Assembly (NCBI GenBank): GCA_013138735.1
Contig: WTCE01000045.1
Span: 17,921-81,920 of the forward strand
DNA length: 64,000 nucleotides
Reading direction: 5' to 3'
From: Crocinitomix sp.
GTDB taxonomy: Bacteria > Bacteroidota > Bacteroidia > Flavobacteriales_D > Crocinitomicaceae
The position numbers were made by a program, and so were the translations under genes. Every line of letters begins with the position of its first letter. Position 1 is the stretch's first letter. The notes under the pieces are model-generated. The model was not told the origin of the DNA and made no database searches. It was given only the letters and a program-made list of their open reading frames with translations. Of the stretch, positions 1-10,600 are shown piece after piece.

Positions 1-130
1 TCATCAATTCATTCATTTCATCCAACTCATTGATTTCAGATTGATCCTGACCATTGACATCAGAATCAGCACTGCAGCTTGCCAAAAACAGGCTTATTAA
101 AAAGGTTGGAAGGATAAAATAAAGTTTCAT
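1..130 (-). CDS. Lipoprotein, N-terminal part only (runs off window)
   Basis: The minus strand has an ATG at 130 and 43 open codons to the window edge. The product starts with a short basic/hydrophobic signal and a lipobox ending LASC (Cys 19), followed by an acidic, Asp/Glu/Asn-rich stretch (SADSDVNGQDQSEINELDE). This is the usual look of the N terminus of a Bacteroidota lipoprotein exported by Sec and processed by signal peptidase II. The rest lies outside the window, so no family can be assigned. It is divergent from dapB with a 194-bp spacer that holds no other gene I can see. Confidence 0.6.
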   Translation of the reverse strand, partial: MKLYFILPTFLISLFLASCSADSDVNGQDQSEINELDEMNELM

Positions 131-324
131 TATTCGGTAAGATTTAATGATTGAAATAAGCGCAAATTTACTGAAAAAGAAGGGATTTAAGACTAGACTT
201 CTAAAAGCTTTTTGTAACGAATTACTGTTTCTTTTACTAACGGGTTAATGACTGTGCGAAAATGATATGCAAGTACGAAAGAAAATCAGCATTAAAATTC
301 TTATTTTCGCAGAAACTTTTTTAA

Positions 325-1044
325 ATGAATATCGCTCTTTTTGGGTACGGAAAAATGGGGAAAGAAATTGAGGCCTTTGCAACTGAGCGAGGACATCATA
401 TTTCTGCACGCATTGATAGTTCCAATCCCAAAGAAGCATTCGATTATAGCGATACTGATGCAATCATTGAATTTTCGAAACCAGAATTTGCCGCAGAAAA
501 TATTCGCTTTGCGATTGATCGGGCCATTCCAATTGCAATTGGTACCACAGGATGGTATGCAGAGTTGGATGCGCTGAGTACTTATTGCGCTTCAAATGAA
601 GGAACAATGCTCCACGCCACCAATTTTAGCGTTGGCGTGAATGCTTTTTTTGCTGTGAATCGTTATTTGGCAAAAATCATGAATGAATTGGATACTTATT
701 CGGCAGAAGTTGTAGAGATTCATCATACAGAAAAATTAGACGCGCCAAGTGGAACAGGAATAAGTTTGGCCGAACAAATTATAGCAGAACACCAACATTA
801 TAACAGTTGGGAAAACAATAAACCGACCGCCTTGGAAAATAAGGAAGCACTTTCAATAGAATCGCTTCGTTTACCAAAGGTACCCGGAACACATGAAATA
901 AAATACACGTCTGACGTTGATACTATTGAGCTAAAACATACCGCACATAACCGCAAAGGTTTTGCACAAGGAAGTGTTTTAGCGGCCGAATGGCTCATTG
1001 GTAAAAAGGGTGTATTTACAATGCAAGACGTTTTAAAATTTTAA
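325..1044 (+). CDS. dapB: 4-hydroxy-tetrahydrodipicolinate reductase
   Basis: DapB reduces 4-hydroxy-tetrahydrodipicolinate with NAD(P)H in the diaminopimelate/lysine pathway in the cytosol. The 239-residue product has the Rossmann glycine motif GYGKMG (residues 7-12), the GTTGWY loop at 73-78, the NFSVGVN segment at 100-106 and the family signature HHTEKLDAPSGTG at 133-145, which carries the catalytic His pair, Lys 137 and the substrate-binding SGTG. Length is slightly short for the family (about 240-270) but normal for Bacteroidota. The stop is one base before the lepB start, so the two are very likely co-transcribed. A degenerate -7 box (TATTTTCG, 302-309) sits just upstream. Confidence 0.97.
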   Translation: MNIALFGYGKMGKEIEAFATERGHHISARIDSSNPKEAFDYSDTDAIIEFSKPEFAAENIRFAIDRAIPIAIGTTGWYAELDALSTYCASNEGTMLHATNFSVGVNAFFAVNRYLAKIMNELDTYSAEVVEIHHTEKLDAPSGTGISLAEQIIAEHQHYNSWENNKPTALENKEALSIESLRLPKVPGTHEIKYTSDVDTIELKHTAHNRKGFAQGSVLAAEWLIGKKGVFTMQDVLKF

Positions 1045-1045
1045 T

Positions 1046-2857
1046 ATGGAATATTTAGGATTAATAATAGGCTATTTAATTATTGTGCTAACACCAGTCT
1101 TTGGGCTTTGGTTTAAGTTTTTACCGCGGACTGATGTTCCAGCTTGGACGGCATATATTCCGTTCTATAATTATTTTGCTGTGCTGCGAGCATGCAAACA
1201 ACCTTGGTACTGGGTTATCTTTTTATTGATGCCAGGCATCCAGTTTATTATGTGGGCGGCTATTAACGTAACCGTGATTCGTAGATTCGGCGTTTTTGGA
1301 GCAAAAGAAACGGTTTTAGGGATTTTATTTCCCTATCCTGTATTTTGGAAAATTGCCAAAAATGAAGCAACTGTTCCTGTTAAAGATACCAATTGGGACA
1401 TTCCAAAACAAGTAGATGCGCGTGCACCGAGTGATCATGTTGCCTTATTCTTTGCACTACCAATTATTGGACATGCAATTGCTTGGCCGATTTCAAAATT
1501 AGGTTTCAGTAGAAAATCTGGAAAAAAATCGATTTTTAAAGAATGGGGAGATGCCATTTTATTTGCCCTAATTGCAGCAAGTGCCATTCGAACTTATGTT
1601 TTTGAACCATATACGATTCCTACTGGATCAATGGAGAAAACATTAATGGTGGGCGATTATTTATTTGTAGAGAAAATAACCTTTGGAGCACGTGTTCCAA
1701 TGACGCCATTTTCATACCCTGTAGTACACAATAGTTTTGCTCCACTAATGAATGTCAAGTCTTATGTTGAGATTCAAAAAATACCTTATTCAAGAATACC
1801 GGGACTACGATTTGTAGAACGAAATGATGTGACCGTATTCAACTTTCCGGCAGGAGATAGCGCTTTGAATGATCCGCGAATGCCTTATGGATTGATTGGA
1901 CATACGTATGAGCAAATTTTGATGGATGAAGCTTATTTAATGGCTGTTCGTGACGGATTAGATGTGAACGGATTTGAGTCCAACATGGCCTACTATGTGA
2001 ATTATGCAAGAAATAATTTTAATGACGGAAGAGTTGAATGCCGAATACTAGATGATGATGATAAAAAAAGAAAGTATACAGCAATTAACGGAATTCTAGA
2101 TCGACCAGTTGACAAACGAGAGAACTATATTAAACGTTGCGTAGCCATATTTGGTGATGAGATACAAGTAAAAAATAAGGAACTCTATATAAACGGAGAT
2201 TTAGCCTATCAAGCGCCACACATGCAGTATAAATATGCTTTACCAGGCCAGGCATACCATGACCCTCCTTACTCAGAATCTGAAGACAATTATTATCGTG
2301 TAAATTTTGGATGTGGTGTTCGTGAATTAGGGTTTGATGATTTGGGTAATGTTACCATCCCAATGTCCAAAACTAAATATGCCGAATTGAAGCTTAAATA
2401 TCCAGAATTGAGACCTTATTCTAAACCAAAAGGTTATTACAAGGCTGAATTAGATAGATTGGAATATACGACCTACTACCCTATCTTCCCTAACAATAAA
2501 CAATACGATTGGTCAGAGGATAATTTTGGTCCTTTAAGGATTCCGGCAGCAGGAGATGTTGTTGAATTGAATCATAAATCGTTGCCAATTTACCGCAGAA
2601 TAATTACTGCTTACGAGCACCATACGCTTGCTGAAAAGGCAGATGGGATTTATATCGACGGTAAAAAAGTAAGCACCTACACCATAGAAATGAACTATTA
2701 TTGGTTGATGGGAGACAATAGAAACAGCTCAGCTGATTCACGTTTTTGGGGCTTTGTTCCAGAAGATCATATTGTGGGACGTGCTGCATTTATTTGGATG
2801 TCGAAAGGACAAACAGAAGGTGTGCGTTGGGAAAGAATCTTTTCAGGGATTGATTAA
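1046..2857 (+). CDS. lepB: Signal peptidase I (S26), long Bacteroidota form
   Basis: This inner-membrane serine protease cleaves Sec signal peptides. The 603-residue protein begins with hydrophobic segments (about 1-25, 50-75 and 80-100, DUF5684-like in appearance). These are followed by a further anchor near 165-185 and the S26 catalytic domain. The Ser nucleophile is Ser 195 in PTGSMEKTL and the general base is Lys 363 in YIKRCVAIFGD. The C-terminal box MGDNRNSSADSR starts at 555. The catalytic domain is enlarged by a long insertion between the Ser and Lys boxes (about 215-350) and another before the MGDNR box (about 400-540), as in other Bacteroidota LepB. It lies between dapB and the WbqC-type gene. 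Confidence 0.96.
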   Translation: MEYLGLIIGYLIIVLTPVFGLWFKFLPRTDVPAWTAYIPFYNYFAVLRACKQPWYWVIFLLMPGIQFIMWAAINVTVIRRFGVFGAKETVLGILFPYPVFWKIAKNEATVPVKDTNWDIPKQVDARAPSDHVALFFALPIIGHAIAWPISKLGFSRKSGKKSIFKEWGDAILFALIAASAIRTYVFEPYTIPTGSMEKTLMVGDYLFVEKITFGARVPMTPFSYPVVHNSFAPLMNVKSYVEIQKIPYSRIPGLRFVERNDVTVFNFPAGDSALNDPRMPYGLIGHTYEQILMDEAYLMAVRDGLDVNGFESNMAYYVNYARNNFNDGRVECRILDDDDKKRKYTAINGILDRPVDKRENYIKRCVAIFGDEIQVKNKELYINGDLAYQAPHMQYKYALPGQAYHDPPYSESEDNYYRVNFGCGVRELGFDDLGNVTIPMSKTKYAELKLKYPELRPYSKPKGYYKAELDRLEYTTYYPIFPNNKQYDWSEDNFGPLRIPAAGDVVELNHKSLPIYRRIITAYEHHTLAEKADGIYIDGKKVSTYTIEMNYYWLMGDNRNSSADSRFWGFVPEDHIVGRAAFIWMSKGQTEGVRWERIFSGID

Positions 2858-2867
2858 GTCCTAAAAG

Positions 2868-3755
2868 ATGTTTATCGCTTATATTCTAGCTTGTTCAGAT
2901 GGAACTTATCATTTGGGCATTACCAATAACTTAGAAGCACGTGTTGCTTATCATGTTGATGGCAAAAACGCGAATGCATATACTTTTGCAAGACGACCAG
3001 TTCAACTGGTTTTTCAAAAATCATTTAGTGATATTAGGCAAGCAATTGCTTATGATGCAGAACTGCAAACTAAAAGCGAGCAAGAGGTTGCGCAAATTAT
3101 TTCAGGTAAACTAGCTGTTAAAATTGAATCAATAGCGCCTATTGAAACTACAGAAACCGCACGAAAACCCATTATTTTACCCGTTAGTTATTTAGGGAAC
3201 TTGGCTTATTTTTCTAAAGTCAATACGCATCAAGAAGTGCTTTTGGATGTGAACGAACGTTTTCAAAAACAAAGTTACCGCAGCAGATGCACTATTAATT
3301 CTGCCAATGGATTGCAAAATTTGGTCGTGCCACTTATTCGTCCCAATGGCAAAGAATCACTCCTGCATGAAATTCTAATCAGCTATACACATGATTGGCT
3401 AAAAGATCATATTAAAGCCATTGAAAGTGCTTATCGCAGAGCACCATATTTTGAGTTTTATGGAGAAGAACTAATTGCGGTTTTACAAAAAAAGCACAAA
3501 CGATTAATTCATTTAAATCTGGAGTTAACTACCTTTTTTATTACTAGTTTTGGAATAGATGCTACTGTCCGATTTGCAGATTTAGGCGAAGAAAGCTCCA
3601 TTGCTTTGAAAAATGAAATGCTCCCAAAAGCCAGAGAGAACTATCAAGTTAAACCTTATCGACAAGTATTTGACAATGGGAGCTTTGAAAATAATTTGAG
3701 TGTGATTGATTTGCTTTTTAATTGTGGTAAGGATGGGGTTAATCTTATCGGTTAA
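2868..3755 (+). CDS. GIY-YIG domain fused to WbqC-like protein
   Basis: The 295-residue product has two parts. Residues 1-80 look like a small GIY-YIG nuclease of the UPF0213 kind: YIL at 5-7, YHLGIT at 14-19 in place of the usual YTGIT, a conserved-position Arg 25 and a candidate catalytic Glu 65. Residues 100-295 match the WbqC-like family (start PVSYLGNLAYFS, then RSRCTIN, a PLIRPNGK block and a SAYRRAPYFEFY block). WbqC genes commonly follow lepB in Flavobacteria, so the context supports the second half. The family's biochemistry is poorly known; it was named from O-antigen clusters. The ORF runs without interruption from an ATG 10 bases after the lepB stop. The Tyr/Gly changes in the nuclease motif leave its activity uncertain. 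Confidence 0.85.
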   Translation: MFIAYILACSDGTYHLGITNNLEARVAYHVDGKNANAYTFARRPVQLVFQKSFSDIRQAIAYDAELQTKSEQEVAQIISGKLAVKIESIAPIETTETARKPIILPVSYLGNLAYFSKVNTHQEVLLDVNERFQKQSYRSRCTINSANGLQNLVVPLIRPNGKESLLHEILISYTHDWLKDHIKAIESAYRRAPYFEFYGEELIAVLQKKHKRLIHLNLELTTFFITSFGIDATVRFADLGEESSIALKNEMLPKARENYQVKPYRQVFDNGSFENNLSVIDLLFNCGKDGVNLIG

Positions 3756-4091
3756 AACTCAAAACCATCTTCCTTTTCAATAAATTTCCGAGTTTGGAAG
3801 AGCATATAACCATAACTCAACCCAAAACTATGTCCTCGAATGTCGCTGAATTTTGACTTTTTAGCAAGATTATACCCATAACCTAAATAAATATCCCAAA
3901 TTCTTAATCCCACAGTTGGTAAAAACCCCATTCCTACAGACCCATCATAATTTGTTAAAATTGATGGGCTCATCCTTCAACCCATACATGGTTTCACCCA
4001 AGAGATTTTCACCTGAATAAAATTCAAATTCTTGTGTAAAACCTGTGTTGGCTTGGAATATAAAGAGAATGAAATAGAATACCTTACTCAC
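3752..4091 (-). pseudogene. Frameshifted small outer-membrane-like protein gene
   Basis: Two overlapping minus-strand frames read as one gene. The upstream frame (GTG at 4091) encodes a signal-like sequence (KVFYFILFIFQANTGFTQ) followed by EFEFYSGENLLGETMYGL, then stops at 3945. A second frame, opening at 3973, encodes the rest: GSVGMGFLPTVGLRIWDIYLGYGYNLAKK, then HSFGLSYGYMLF, ending at 3752. The alternating aromatic/glycine pattern resembles a short beta-barrel strand set. Together they would make about 110 residues, with a one- or two-base shift around 3945-3973. It could be a real frameshift, a sequencing error, or two unrelated short ORFs. The start overlaps the end of the large propeller gene by 8 bases. 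Confidence 0.4.
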
Positions 4092-7000
4092 TTTTCCAAC
4101 CTTGGCGACTTGGTGTATATGGCACTCCTGCAATATTCATTTGCTTTTCAAGTTCTCCAATACGCATAATCAAATCATCTACTTTCTTTCGGATTTGAGC
4201 ATACTCCACTTTTGAAATTGCCAATTGTTCTTTTTGCGTGGCAGTTGCATCTGACGTTGAATACCAACATTGGTAGACTATTGTTTCTAATCTTCCACCA
4301 GCACTTGGCAATGTTTCAACATCTCTGTTTGATTTATGATAATCACCCCAAAGGCTAAGATTAATGTCATGCATTAATTTTTCCAAAGCTTTTACCTCTT
4401 TCATCCATTTAATGTCTGCATTTGGATATTGCTGAATGGCTGCTTTAATATGACTCAACGTACTTTTTGTTTCATTCAACTGATTAGATGTTCCTCTCAT
4501 TTTTCTTCTCACTTCAGACAATTCACGTTTAAAAGCCAAATTATCCTCCGATTGGCGCGCCAATGATGAGTTTTCTAATGCTTTTACTTCAAACGATTGT
4601 GAATTGGACACCTTTGAAAGCACACCATTATCACTCAAATACATTTCAACCGCATAGCTTCCAGGCAATGCTAATGGTCCTACATCAGGATTGCTATACC
4701 TGCCAACGGAACCTGAACTTGTTTGAATCGGGTTAGTACTTGGGTAACGCAAATTCCAAGTAATGCGATTAATCCCTTCACTTGCCGCAGTTTTTAATTT
4801 CTGCACTTCATTTCCTTTATCATCTTTAACTACAAACAATAAGTAAGCAGCCTCGTACGTGTCTTCAGCTACAAATTCGTCGTAAGTCGGATAATCGATA
4901 TCGCCGCCAGCTTCCTTGTCTTTTTTCTCTTTAGTTCGGCGTTGATTTCCCAGTGAATTAGGTGCATCTTTTAAATAATAAGTAAACGTTGCTCCAAATT
5001 CCGGATTGGGTGTTGCAAAGTGAGACGCTCCTTGTGAACCTGTCCCTCTTAACCCAAGCGGATTAGACTCAACATATTCTAATGCCGTTCTGATTGGGAA
5101 TATATGAGCGACTTTATCAATTGTTTCTTTGTTTAAATCACGTAAGGGTGCATAATTATCTAAGACATAAAAGCCACGTCCAAATGTTCCTAATACTAAG
5201 TCATTCTCTCTTCTTTGGATAGCAATATCACGCACAGCAATAGTTGGCAATCCGGTAGAAAGTTCTACCCAAGTTGTGCCACCATCAACTGTAAAGAAAA
5301 TTCCAAATTCAGTTCCTGCAAATAATAAATTAGCATTTACGTGATCCTCAGCAATGGCATAAACCGAACCGCGTTCAGGTAAGTTCCCAGCAATGCTAGT
5401 CCATGTATTTCCTTTATCCGTACTCTTTAATAAATAAGGTTTAAAATCTCCCTTTTTGTGATTGTTAAACGCCGCATAAACCGTTCCTTCATCATGTTGC
5501 GAAGGAATAAGCATATTCACATAAGTCATATTTGGAACTCCTGGGAAATTGTCCTTTTTATTCCAAGTTCCACCGCCATCTGTTGTCACTTGGATCAATC
5601 CATCATCCGTACCTACATAAATTAAGTCTTTATTTTTAGGCGATTCATCCATAGCCACAATATTTCCAAAAATGGTTGTGGACTTATTTTTCATTACCGC
5701 ATCAGGTGATTGTACCTCACCCATTACTTTCATTTCATTCCGATCTAGTTGTCGCGTTAAATCAGGCGAAATAGTTTTCCATGAATTTCCTCTATCTGTA
5801 CTTTTAAAGACTTTGTTTGCTGCAAAATAAAGTGTTTTATTATCATGATTTGAAAGTACCAGTGGTGCATCCCAATTCCAACGATATGCTTTTTCTCCTT
5901 TTCCTGGCATGGGTTGAATCCCTATTTTTTCACCACTTTTTCTGTCATAACGCACTAACCACCCGTATTGTGCTTGTGCATAAACAATATTCGGATCTGA
6001 TGGATCAATTTGAGATTCGAATCCATCACCACCGTTAGTAATATACCAATCAGAATTTTGAATCCCAGCGTTATTTATTGTTCTTGAAGGACCTCCTAAT
6101 GAGTTATTATCTTGTGTTCCGCCGTATACATTATAAAACGGTGCATCATTATCAACAGATACTTTATAGAACTGTGTAATCGGTAAGTTTTGTTTGTACT
6201 GCCATGTCTTAGCATGATCCCAAGTTTCATACAAACCGCCATCACAACCAACAATCCAATGGTCGGTATTTTCAGGATTTACCCACATGCAATGATTGTC
6301 AACATGTTTACTTGTTTCACCAGTTGCTACAAATGTTTTACCGCCATCAATTGAGTGATGCAACCATGTATTTAGACTGAAAATTTTATCTTTATTAATT
6401 GGATCGCAATAAATTTCTTGATAATAATTACCACTTGTTTTATATGAACCTCTTTTCTCCCAACTAGCTCCCTTATTGGTAGATCGGTAAAAACCTTGAC
6501 TTCCTTTTTGAGCCTCAACAATTGCATAAACATAATTTGGATCAGCAGGTGAAACTGCTAAACCAACACGTCCCATCTTACCCGTAGGTAATCCACTTGT
6601 TAATTCGATCCATGTTTTTCCGGCATCTTCAGATTTAAAAACCGCACTTTCTTCACCACCTCCGATATAAGTAAAAACATGACGTCTTCTTTGATGAAAG
6701 GCCGCGTATAAGATATCTGGATTAGAAGGATCCATCACTAAATCTGCCGCTCCCGTATTTTCAGAAACCGAATGAATTAATTCCCAATTCTCTCCTCCAT
6801 CAATTGTTTTATAAACACCTCTTTCTCCACCAGCAGACCAAAGTGGTCCATAAGCAGCAACATATACCACATTTGAATTACGCGGATCAACAATGATTTT
6901 TGAAATATGTTCTGAGGTTTTTAGTCCCATATTTTTCCAAGAATTACCGCCGTCTAACGATTTATAGACACCGTCACCGTAAGCGACAGAACGCTGGTTG

Positions 7001-7368
7001 TTATTTTCACCTGTTCCTACCCAAACCGTTGCTGTTTGGTTGGGATCAATAGTTACACAGCCAATCGAATAAGAATCTTGACCATCAAAAATTGGATCGA
7101 ACGTTGTTCCATGGTTGGTTGTTTTCCAAACCCCACCTGAAGCAACTGCCAAATAATACTCATTTGGATTGTTCGGGTTTACGGCCATATCTGCAATTCG
7201 ACCCGCGGTTAATGCAGGACCAATATTGCGCCAACTTAAGCCTGAAACTAATCCAGAATTTATCAATTCCTTCTTTTCTTCAGCATCACTATTTTTGTCC
7301 TTATTTTTTTGAGCGATTGAAGGAATGGTTATTAACATTAAAGTAATACCAATCAATAATTTTTTCAT
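4084..7368 (-). CDS. Secreted sortilin/VPS10-type BNR-repeat propeller protein
   Basis: The 1094-residue product has a Sec signal (MKKLLIGITLMLITIPSIAQ) and then two beta-propellers built of BNR/Asp-box repeats (S-x-D-x-G-x-x-W). Examples are SLDGGNSWKN, TIDGGENWEL, SEDAGKTWIE, STDRGNSWKT, TTDGGGTWNK, STDKGNTWTS and TVDGGTTWVE. This layout matches the Sortilin_Vps10/glycosyl-hydrolase-like family that is common and about 1000-1100 residues long in Bacteroidota. The C-terminal third (about 760-1094) has a beta-sandwich followed by a helical/coiled segment. No T9SS sorting domain is visible at the C terminus. Function is unknown; a periplasmic or surface role is likely. No transport or hydrolase residues can be assigned from sequence alone. 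Confidence 0.88.
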   Translation of the reverse strand: MKKLLIGITLMLITIPSIAQKNKDKNSDAEEKKELINSGLVSGLSWRNIGPALTAGRIADMAVNPNNPNEYYLAVASGGVWKTTNHGTTFDPIFDGQDSYSIGCVTIDPNQTATVWVGTGENNNQRSVAYGDGVYKSLDGGNSWKNMGLKTSEHISKIIVDPRNSNVVYVAAYGPLWSAGGERGVYKTIDGGENWELIHSVSENTGAADLVMDPSNPDILYAAFHQRRRHVFTYIGGGEESAVFKSEDAGKTWIELTSGLPTGKMGRVGLAVSPADPNYVYAIVEAQKGSQGFYRSTNKGASWEKRGSYKTSGNYYQEIYCDPINKDKIFSLNTWLHHSIDGGKTFVATGETSKHVDNHCMWVNPENTDHWIVGCDGGLYETWDHAKTWQYKQNLPITQFYKVSVDNDAPFYNVYGGTQDNNSLGGPSRTINNAGIQNSDWYITNGGDGFESQIDPSDPNIVYAQAQYGWLVRYDRKSGEKIGIQPMPGKGEKAYRWNWDAPLVLSNHDNKTLYFAANKVFKSTDRGNSWKTISPDLTRQLDRNEMKVMGEVQSPDAVMKNKSTTIFGNIVAMDESPKNKDLIYVGTDDGLIQVTTDGGGTWNKKDNFPGVPNMTYVNMLIPSQHDEGTVYAAFNNHKKGDFKPYLLKSTDKGNTWTSIAGNLPERGSVYAIAEDHVNANLLFAGTEFGIFFTVDGGTTWVELSTGLPTIAVRDIAIQRRENDLVLGTFGRGFYVLDNYAPLRDLNKETIDKVAHIFPIRTALEYVESNPLGLRGTGSQGASHFATPNPEFGATFTYYLKDAPNSLGNQRRTKEKKDKEAGGDIDYPTYDEFVAEDTYEAAYLLFVVKDDKGNEVQKLKTAASEGINRITWNLRYPSTNPIQTSSGSVGRYSNPDVGPLALPGSYAVEMYLSDNGVLSKVSNSQSFEVKALENSSLARQSEDNLAFKRELSEVRRKMRGTSNQLNETKSTLSHIKAAIQQYPNADIKWMKEVKALEKLMHDINLSLWGDYHKSNRDVETLPSAGGRLETIVYQCWYSTSDATATQKEQLAISKVEYAQIRKKVDDLIMRIGELEKQMNIAGVPYTPSRQGWKSE

Positions 7369-7604
7369 CTTGTCTAGTCAATTAATATGAATAAGCGGTT
7401 GGGCAATCTCAATGTATTCGGGTTATTAATTCAAAACCACGAATAAATCGACATAAATTTACCTAAAAATATATGGTATATACGGCAATTAGGCAATAAA
7501 TCGGATGAATGCGTGAAATTTAATTTCAATGGTTAATTAGTGTTTGTTTATAAAGTTCGATTTCTAGTTCAAACACCAATATTTATGGACAGAGGTTATT
7601 CCCC

Positions 7605-10600
7605 TTATTCAATCACTAACTTCTCAGTAAACACACGTTCACCAACAAGCAGTTGAATATGATACACCCCCTTAGCCAAATGTGCTACAGAAATCACATT
7701 ATTGTTCGAGAAGTTCAGTGTTTTTTGATTCAGAACTTGGCGTCCTTGCGCATCATACATTTGAATTGAAAAGACTTCATTACTTGCGATTGATGCATTA
7801 ATTTGTAAGTGATCTTTGGCTGGATTTGGATAAACTGAAACCGTAAATTCGTCCAATTCAGAAATGCCGTCCGCCTCGCGCACTTTTATAATTACGGAAC
7901 TTGTATCATTTGGACAATCCCCGTTAATTGCGATAAGTGAGACTAAAAAGTCTCCCACGGATTCAAATGTATGCCAAGGAGATTCATCAACAGAGGTTCC
8001 TCCATCTCCAAATGTCCAATAATAACCATCTGCGTTTAAAGATGTGTTTTCAAATGTTACCAATCCATCATCCAATAAAACAACATAGATACTTGGCTCA
8101 AACAATGCTGTTGGCGGATCATCTAATTCTACAAATACATTTTGGATGAGTGTATCAACTCCTCCAGGACCAGTTGCGACAAGTGTAACGGGGAAAATAC
8201 CCGAAAGAGCAAATTGTACATAAGGATTTACTTCAGTTGAATAAGAGGGGGTTCCGTCAGGAATAAACCATTCATAGGTTAAAGCGTCCGTGCTTCCATT
8301 CTCTAATTGAATAGAATCTAATCCACATAAATTAGAATGATCGGCAATAAATTCGGCAATTGGTACTTCAGTAGGTTCAATTAGCAATTGTCCATTAGAG
8401 TAGATAGTGTCAGAAAGCAAGCCTGCACCATTTTCTGACGCAACAGAAAAAAAGTAAGTTTCTCCTAAGGTTAAAGAAAGTCCTGTATGCGTCACGGTAT
8501 CAGCATACCAGTTGTCCGTCCATACAACCACATCAGTTGCCCCGATAGAAGTTCCAATTGCATACCAATAACGGGCTAATCCAGAATTTGGATCAGTAGA
8601 TCCCCCCCAGTTTGCAGCCAATTCAGTATTTGATGTAGTGGTCGCAATATCTGCATCCACCCCATCATTTAAATAAGGAATGCTAAGTGGTGGTGTCCAA
8701 TCAATATCTGCTAATTGCGAAGCAATAGTTGAAACATTTAAAGCGGAATCAATAATGATTGATTTAATTTTAGCCGCTGGTGTATATGGATCTGCATTTT
8801 GATAACGTGCATCCCCAGCTGGTCCAACAAGAATAACCCCTTCTTCTACTCTATTCTTATAAACCTTAAAATTATTCACGTTATAGACTGAGCTTCCCGA
8901 ACGGAATGAAACTGAATTCCCTTCAGTATAAGGCGAAACATCTGTCCAAGAAAGCACATGTGCATTATTTACCCAAACATGAATTTCACCTGATATTTTA
9001 TCATAAACAGTTTTAAAATCATACCAAGTATCTGCACTAAAGGCATATTCAACCTCATCAGAAAGAGTAAACTCATCATCAACAACCTTATAAAGTTGAA
9101 TTTTGTCGTCATCTTCGCGAAACCATACAAAATATGAATTTCCCCGATTCAATAAAGTTGGATCATCACACATAAAGTGGAACCCTGCTCTTTTATCATC
9201 AGCAATACCTCCAATTTTACCAGACCAATGGTATAAATAACTGTCCGCATCATCCTGATTTAATTCTGCATGGATATTGGTATTATACAAGTCCTCATCT
9301 GTTTGTTGCAATGAACTGGCAGAAATCACCCATGTACCTGTTTCACTTGTCCAATCGGGGTGAATAACAATATCAAAATTATCTGAGAAAAAACCGCGGT
9401 TATTATTCGCTCGCCATTCAATTCCATTATGATCAATTACTTGATAAAATTGATAATCAACTCCTGAACCAGCCGAATCATCCAAATCTGTAAAGGCCGC
9501 TAGAAAATCCATTGTGTACCAATCATCTTCTAAAATAACTTCTGTATAGGGCGCTAATTCATCCCCTTCTCCAGTACCTTCAATTGAAGTCCATTCTATT
9601 TCCCAACCCGTATCCGTTGTATTACAATCTGATCTAAATTCAATTAAAATACTCCCTCCTGAGGAGGTAATAATATCATCTATTTCTTCACCCGTATATT
9701 CACCAATTAAAGGCGCGTCTACATTGACTCCATCATAAATATACATAAAATCCCAATCCAACTCAAGACTAAAACTAACTACATTTAAGGTTATTGAGGC
9801 GGCATCAACAGGTTGAATAAGGTATGAAAACCGTTCGTCATCCTCATAATTATCAGGTGCACCGCCAGAATCAAATAAAACCCCGGTTGGGCTTGTATAT
9901 ACCGTCACAGGAGGGGCACCGTTTATTAATTGATAATAATGTTCCCAATCCCAATTGATTCCAGGGTCAGTATGAGAAGCTCCTGGGAAATGTTGATGAC
10001 CTTTAATTTTTGTGCAAGCACCCAATGTTAACGTACCTGCAGTTGCTGGACCTTTAAAGGTTCGCAAAGGATTAATTCCATAACCACTTTCAGTAATGTC
10101 GCGCACTAAATTTGCTGATCCTACATACATGGCTTCGGTATACCAAATTGGATTATCGACATACCCCTCATGCTCTATTCCAATCGTGTATGGGTTTTCA
10201 GAGCCGACATGCCATCCTTTATCCGCTTCTTCAACCATTTGCGTAATTTGCCCGTCAGAAGAACGCGCCACGTAATGATATGAAACATTTGAAAGGCAAT
10301 TTTGCGCCCATGAAATTGCGCCAGCATATGATCCTTGAATGGTATGAACTGTCACCGCTGAAATAGCTGTGCCTCCACGTGAACTATAATTGCAAGCTGG
10401 AGCAGCATCCCAAATAGCAGGTCCGTACTCGGCAGATCGATTCATTTTTTTAAACTTTCGCAGTCCGTCGTCTATAACTTCAGACGGTGTTATATAAATT
10501 GACTGCCCTGATAAAACTCCAAAATTTTCGGCTCCATAAATGGCCGTTAAATCAATTGTTCGTTCTGGTAATTCAAAAAGTGTTTGATAGGTTTCGTTAT

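Noticed and set aside
3945..4133. Independent 62-residue gene
   Set aside because: Its first third overlaps the large propeller gene in another frame and the rest reads as the front half of the frameshifted small gene.
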